Shown one piece after another: positions 61,338 to 64,000 of a stretch of 64,000 nt of DNA; the first letter of the stretch is position 1; each line of letters opens with the position of its first letter. The DNA is from Nocardia fusca NBRC 14340 (GTDB taxonomy: Bacteria > Actinomycetota > Actinomycetes > Mycobacteriales > Mycobacteriaceae), in contig NZ_BDCU01000011.1 in assembly GCF_001618425.1 (NCBI RefSeq), positions 1-64,000 of the forward strand. Direction: 5' to 3'. The position numbers and the translations under genes were made by a program. A model generated the notes under the pieces. That model worked only from the letters and a program-made list of their open reading frames with translations, was not told the DNA's origin and did no database searches.

Positions 61338-61638
61338 GGCATGATCGTAGTGCTGGCGGAGCAGCGTCGTCCGGCTCGGTCCGGCCCGAGCGAAACTCCT
61401 TGTGCGCCCGTGTGTTCTGCGGTCGACTCGTCCGCTCGCCGCGCCGGAGCTCGCGGCGGCCGGCGCGACACGCCCGGGCGTAAACCCCGGTATACGACAT
61501 CCGGCCGGCCGTTCCGTGTGTTGTTCGGCAGTAATTCCACGAGGTCCGGACCGAATCCGGGCGGAGTCGAACGGTTGCGCGTCGAGTCGGTAACAATTGA
61601 GCGGCGGAAAAGCCGATTCGCCTGGCAATATGGGTTTC
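61338..61638. other. intergenic region without recognised features
   Basis: Apart from the minus-strand -10 TACGAT at 61344-61349 I see no gene, strong hairpin or convincing operator in these 301 bp. Confidence 0.5.
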
Positions 61639-62829
61639 ATGACCCCGCCCAGCGACGATCTCGACGTTCCCCGGCGCTCGGCCGGGCAACAGCGCAGGCC
61701 GCTGGGCGACCCCGCGACACGCTGGTCCGAGCGGGCCGACCGGGCCGAGGCCGCGATCCTGTCCCGCCATCTGCGGCCGGTGTGGCTGCTGCCGGGCACC
61801 GCGCTCGGCGTGGTGGGCTGGCCGTCGATCCGGCGCGAGCGATTCTTCCTCACCTGGCACTACTGGTGGCAGGCCCACCTCATCGATTGCGCGGTCGACG
61901 CCGCCAACCGGGCGCCGACCATCGAACGCCGCAAACGGGTGGCCACCCTGGTCCGGTCGCACCGGCTCCGCAATATCTCCGGATGGACCAACCGCTACTA
62001 CGACGATATGGCGTGGCTGGCCATCGCCCTGGAACGCGCCGCCCGGATCCACGACAACCAGGAGGCCGTCGGCGCACTCGGCCCGCTGGAACAGAAGTTG
62101 TATACGGCGTGGAACCCCGCGGTGGGTGGCGGCATCCCCTGGCGGGTGGGGGCGGATTTCTACAATGCCCCGGCCAACGGTCCCGCCGGTATCGCGCTGG
62201 CCCGGCTCGGCCGCTACGAGCGGGCAGCGGAAATAGCGGATTGGATCGACGAGACGCTGCGCGATCCGGAGACCGGTCTCGTCTTCGACGGTATCCACCT
62301 CCCCGCCCGTGAGCTGGAACGCCCGGTCTACACCTACTGCCAGGGTGTCGTACTGGGCCTGGAAACCGAGCTCGCGGTACACACCGGTGCTTTTGCGCAT
62401 CTCGACCGGGTGCACCGCCTCCTGGACGCCGTGGAGGACCATCTCACCGTCGACTGTGTGGTGCGCGGCGGTACCGGCGGCGATGGCGGTCTGTTCAACG
62501 GCATTCTCGTCCGCTATCTGGCCCAGGTCGCGCTGATGCTGCCCGGCAACGAACACGAACAACTCGCCGACCGGCGCACGGCGGCGCGCATCGTGAAGGA
62601 ATCGGCGGCCGCGGCCTGGGAGAACCGCCTCGATGTGGAGGGCGAGCCCCTCTTCGGCCACGACTGGGCGGTATCCGCTCAGCTGCCCAGTGGTAGCCGC
62701 GGCGCCGGCGGGCTCACCTCCAACGGGGCGGTCAGCTCGTCCCGGGTTCCCGAACGGGACCTATCGGTACAGCTGTCGGGATGGATGCTCATGGAAGCCG
62801 CCCATATGGTCACCGCGGCCGGTCTGTAG
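61639..62829 (+). CDS. glycoside hydrolase family 76 protein
   Basis: A protein of 396 residues, homologue of M. tuberculosis Rv0365c. The GH76 alpha-1,6-mannanase fold is recognised by the paired acids Asp122-Asp123 in NRYYDDMAWLAIALERAARI, GGIPWRVGADFYNAPANGPAGIALARLGR, RLDPETGLVFDGIHL-like YDPETGLVFDG and CQGVVLGLETELA. It would cut alpha-1,6-mannoside chains of envelope mannans or lipoarabinomannan; no signal peptide is visible, so it may be cytoplasmic. ATG 61639. Its end overlaps the convergent DedA gene by 69 bp. Confidence 0.85.
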   Translation: MTPPSDDLDVPRRSAGQQRRPLGDPATRWSERADRAEAAILSRHLRPVWLLPGTALGVVGWPSIRRERFFLTWHYWWQAHLIDCAVDAANRAPTIERRKRVATLVRSHRLRNISGWTNRYYDDMAWLAIALERAARIHDNQEAVGALGPLEQKLYTAWNPAVGGGIPWRVGADFYNAPANGPAGIALARLGRYERAAEIADWIDETLRDPETGLVFDGIHLPARELERPVYTYCQGVVLGLETELAVHTGAFAHLDRVHRLLDAVEDHLTVDCVVRGGTGGDGGLFNGILVRYLAQVALMLPGNEHEQLADRRTAARIVKESAAAAWENRLDVEGEPLFGHDWAVSAQLPSGSRGAGGLTSNGAVSSSRVPERDLSVQLSGWMLMEAAHMVTAAGL

Positions 62830-63582
62830 TTCGCGCCGGTCGTGACCGTGGCCGGGGTGCCCGCCCGCCCGTCCGAGTCCGGGCAGCGGCATGGTGTCGG
62901 CGTCGGCGGACGCGGGATCGAGGTCGAAGTCCTCGATCGGCTGGGACATCTCCTGCCGGTACTGCCTGATACCGATGACGGTGCCCACGATCAGGCACAC
63001 CACCAGCGAACCGATCACGATGGGCATGAGCCAGGAGATTTGCTGGATGAAACCACCGGCGTAGTACCCCATGAGCAGTAGGACCGGGGCCCAGATGATG
63101 GCGCCGATGGTGCTGGCCACGGTGTAGCGGCGATGGTCCATTCCGGCCGCGCCGGCCACCATCGGGCACAGGGTGCGCACCCAGGGGATCCAGCGGGCGA
63201 TCAGGACCGCCACGAAACCGTGCCGCTGCAACAGTTCGGCGACCCGGGACAGGTTGCGGGTGTTGATGTAGCGCCCGTTCTTGCGGGCGACGAGCCGGTG
63301 GCCGGTTCTTCGCCCGACCATGTAGCCCACCTGGTTGCCGGCGATGGCGGCGACCATCGCGCCGGCCGCGAGCAGCCAGACCTGGGTTTCGCCGGTGGCG
63401 TGCGAAGCCATCACGATGCCCGCGGTCAGCAGCATCGAATCGCCGGGCAGGAACAGCCCGAGAATGAATGCGCATTCCAGGAAGACGAAGGTCAGGACCA
63501 CGGTCCAGACGAGTGCCGGTCCCGCGGAGATCAGGGGTTCGAAGCTGCCCATCGCATGGGGCACGGCCTGGACGCTCACCAC
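62761..63582 (-). CDS. DedA family membrane protein
   Basis: A protein of 273 residues, homologue of M. tuberculosis Rv0364. Membrane segments include WTVVLTFVFLECAFILGLFLPGDSMLL, VWLLAAGAMVAAIAGNQVGYMVGRR, the re-entrant RHGFVAVLIARWIPWVRTLCPMVAGAAGM typical of DedA (undecaprenyl-phosphate/phospholipid flippase family) and two later helices. A His-rich, disordered C-terminal tail of about 50 residues follows. Start GTG 63582 directly follows the TAA of the upstream DedA gene; GTG 63579 is also possible. The tail coding sequence overlaps GH76 antisense. Confidence 0.88.
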   Translation of the reverse strand: MVSVQAVPHAMGSFEPLISAGPALVWTVVLTFVFLECAFILGLFLPGDSMLLTAGIVMASHATGETQVWLLAAGAMVAAIAGNQVGYMVGRRTGHRLVARKNGRYINTRNLSRVAELLQRHGFVAVLIARWIPWVRTLCPMVAGAAGMDHRRYTVASTIGAIIWAPVLLLMGYYAGGFIQQISWLMPIVIGSLVVCLIVGTVIGIRQYRQEMSQPIEDFDLDPASADADTMPLPGLGRAGGHPGHGHDRRELQTGRGDHMGGFHEHPSRQLYR

Positions 63583-64000
63583 TTACCGAACGGGAGAATC
63601 GTTTGCGCCGACCGGTCCGGCGTGATGCACCACCGGCAGGGGCATGGTGCTGTCGACCTGGCCGGGCAGATCCATGGCCGGAAGCTCCGCGGTCGAGGTC
63701 AGGGTGCCGTTCGCGACGGTTTTGTCCGCTTTGCGGGCGAGCAGCTTCTTGGCGACCGCGCTGATGCCCGGCAGGATCGAGATGAACACGATGAGCAGGA
63801 AAATGGCCTCGACGTGGTCGCGGATGAAGGCGACATTGCCGAGGAAGTACCCGAGAACGGTCACCCCGCCACCCCAGGCGACGGCGCCGACGATATCGAA
63901 GGCGACATAGCGCTGGTAGCTCATCTTGGAGACCCCGGCCAGCACCGGCATGAAAGTCCGGACGATCGGGACGAAACGGGCCAAGATGATCGTTTTGGGG
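63583..64000 (-). CDS. DedA family membrane protein, 5' end outside the window
   Basis: Partial gene: the reading frame continues beyond the window edge at 64000. The visible 138 codons read KTIILARFVPIVRTFMPVLAGVSKMSYQRYVAFDIVGAVAWGGGVTVLGYFLGNVAF, the core of DedA proteins, then the last helix (EAIFLLIVFISILPGISAVAKKLL) and a polar tail. Its TAA is followed at once by the GTG of the downstream DedA gene, so the two are probably cotranscribed. Paralogue of that gene. Confidence 0.9.
   Translation of the reverse strand, partial: PKTIILARFVPIVRTFMPVLAGVSKMSYQRYVAFDIVGAVAWGGGVTVLGYFLGNVAFIRDHVEAIFLLIVFISILPGISAVAKKLLARKADKTVANGTLTSTAELPAMDLPGQVDSTMPLPVVHHAGPVGANDSPVR

Overview
The window is high-GC actinobacterial chromosome. 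It is most likely from a Nocardia-like member of the Mycobacteriales. Landmark genes occur in nearly the order known from the Mycobacterium tuberculosis dcd-to-clpB region, but compressed and with lineage-specific insertions: dcd, UDP-glucose dehydrogenase, an AlaA/AspC aminotransferase, etfD, dnaK-grpE-dnaJ-hspR, a globin-reductase, clpB, pyrE, a TrmH-type methyltransferase, a GH76 protein and DedA proteins. This assignment rests on recognised protein families and gene order, not on a database search.

Layout. 0-9.8 kb: a fadE5-type acyl-CoA dehydrogenase, hydrolases, a methyltransferase, an erythromycin-esterase-like protein, a secreted DUF4185-like protein and a thiolase-like/crotonase pair. 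10-15.3 kb: a small lipoprotein, a truncated StyA-like flavoprotein followed by two flavin reductases, a leucine-carboxymethyltransferase-family protein divergent from a GbsR/MarR regulator, tRNA-Gly(CCC), and a VOC protein with a 3' frameshift. 15.4-26.8 kb: dcd, a TetR regulator with a double operator, an HTH regulator with an unrecognised divergent partner, alaA, a C-rich-loop small RNA of the 6C type, a YibE/F membrane protein, an Hsp70-like membrane protein, UDP-glucose dehydrogenase and a YdcF-like protein. 27-33 kb: a two-gene acyl-CoA dehydrogenase operon, Uma2 nuclease, a dioxygenase, a PPOX protein, and a MerR regulator divergent from an F420-type luciferase-like oxidoreductase. 33-42.4 kb: etfD with a long repetitive tail, a secreted protein, two tandem secreted trypsin-like proteases, and a membrane protein divergent from dnaK. 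42.7-52.1 kb: the heat-shock region, with HspR-type HAIR inverted repeats in front of both dnaK and clpB and hspR at the end of the dnaK operon. 52.2-55.7 kb: an accessory island of visibly lower GC. It is bracketed by a decayed helicase and copies of an interspersed repeat, and carries a four-gene operon with type VII secretion substrate features. 55.7-64 kb: conserved envelope and housekeeping genes (pyrE, KAS III-like, YhhN-like, TrmH, GH76, two DedA proteins), with the last gene cut by the window edge.

How the parts connect. The heat-shock genes form a visible HspR regulon. Two genes 34 kb apart, fadE5 (acyl-CoA oxidation) and etfD (the membrane acceptor for electrons from acyl-CoA dehydrogenases), carry the same paired 14-bp operator at their promoters, which suggests an undescribed or unrecognised regulon joining beta-oxidation to the respiratory chain. 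Many genes have a TANNNT hexamer 5-8 nt before the start codon and no Shine-Dalgarno sequence, the signature of leaderless transcripts.
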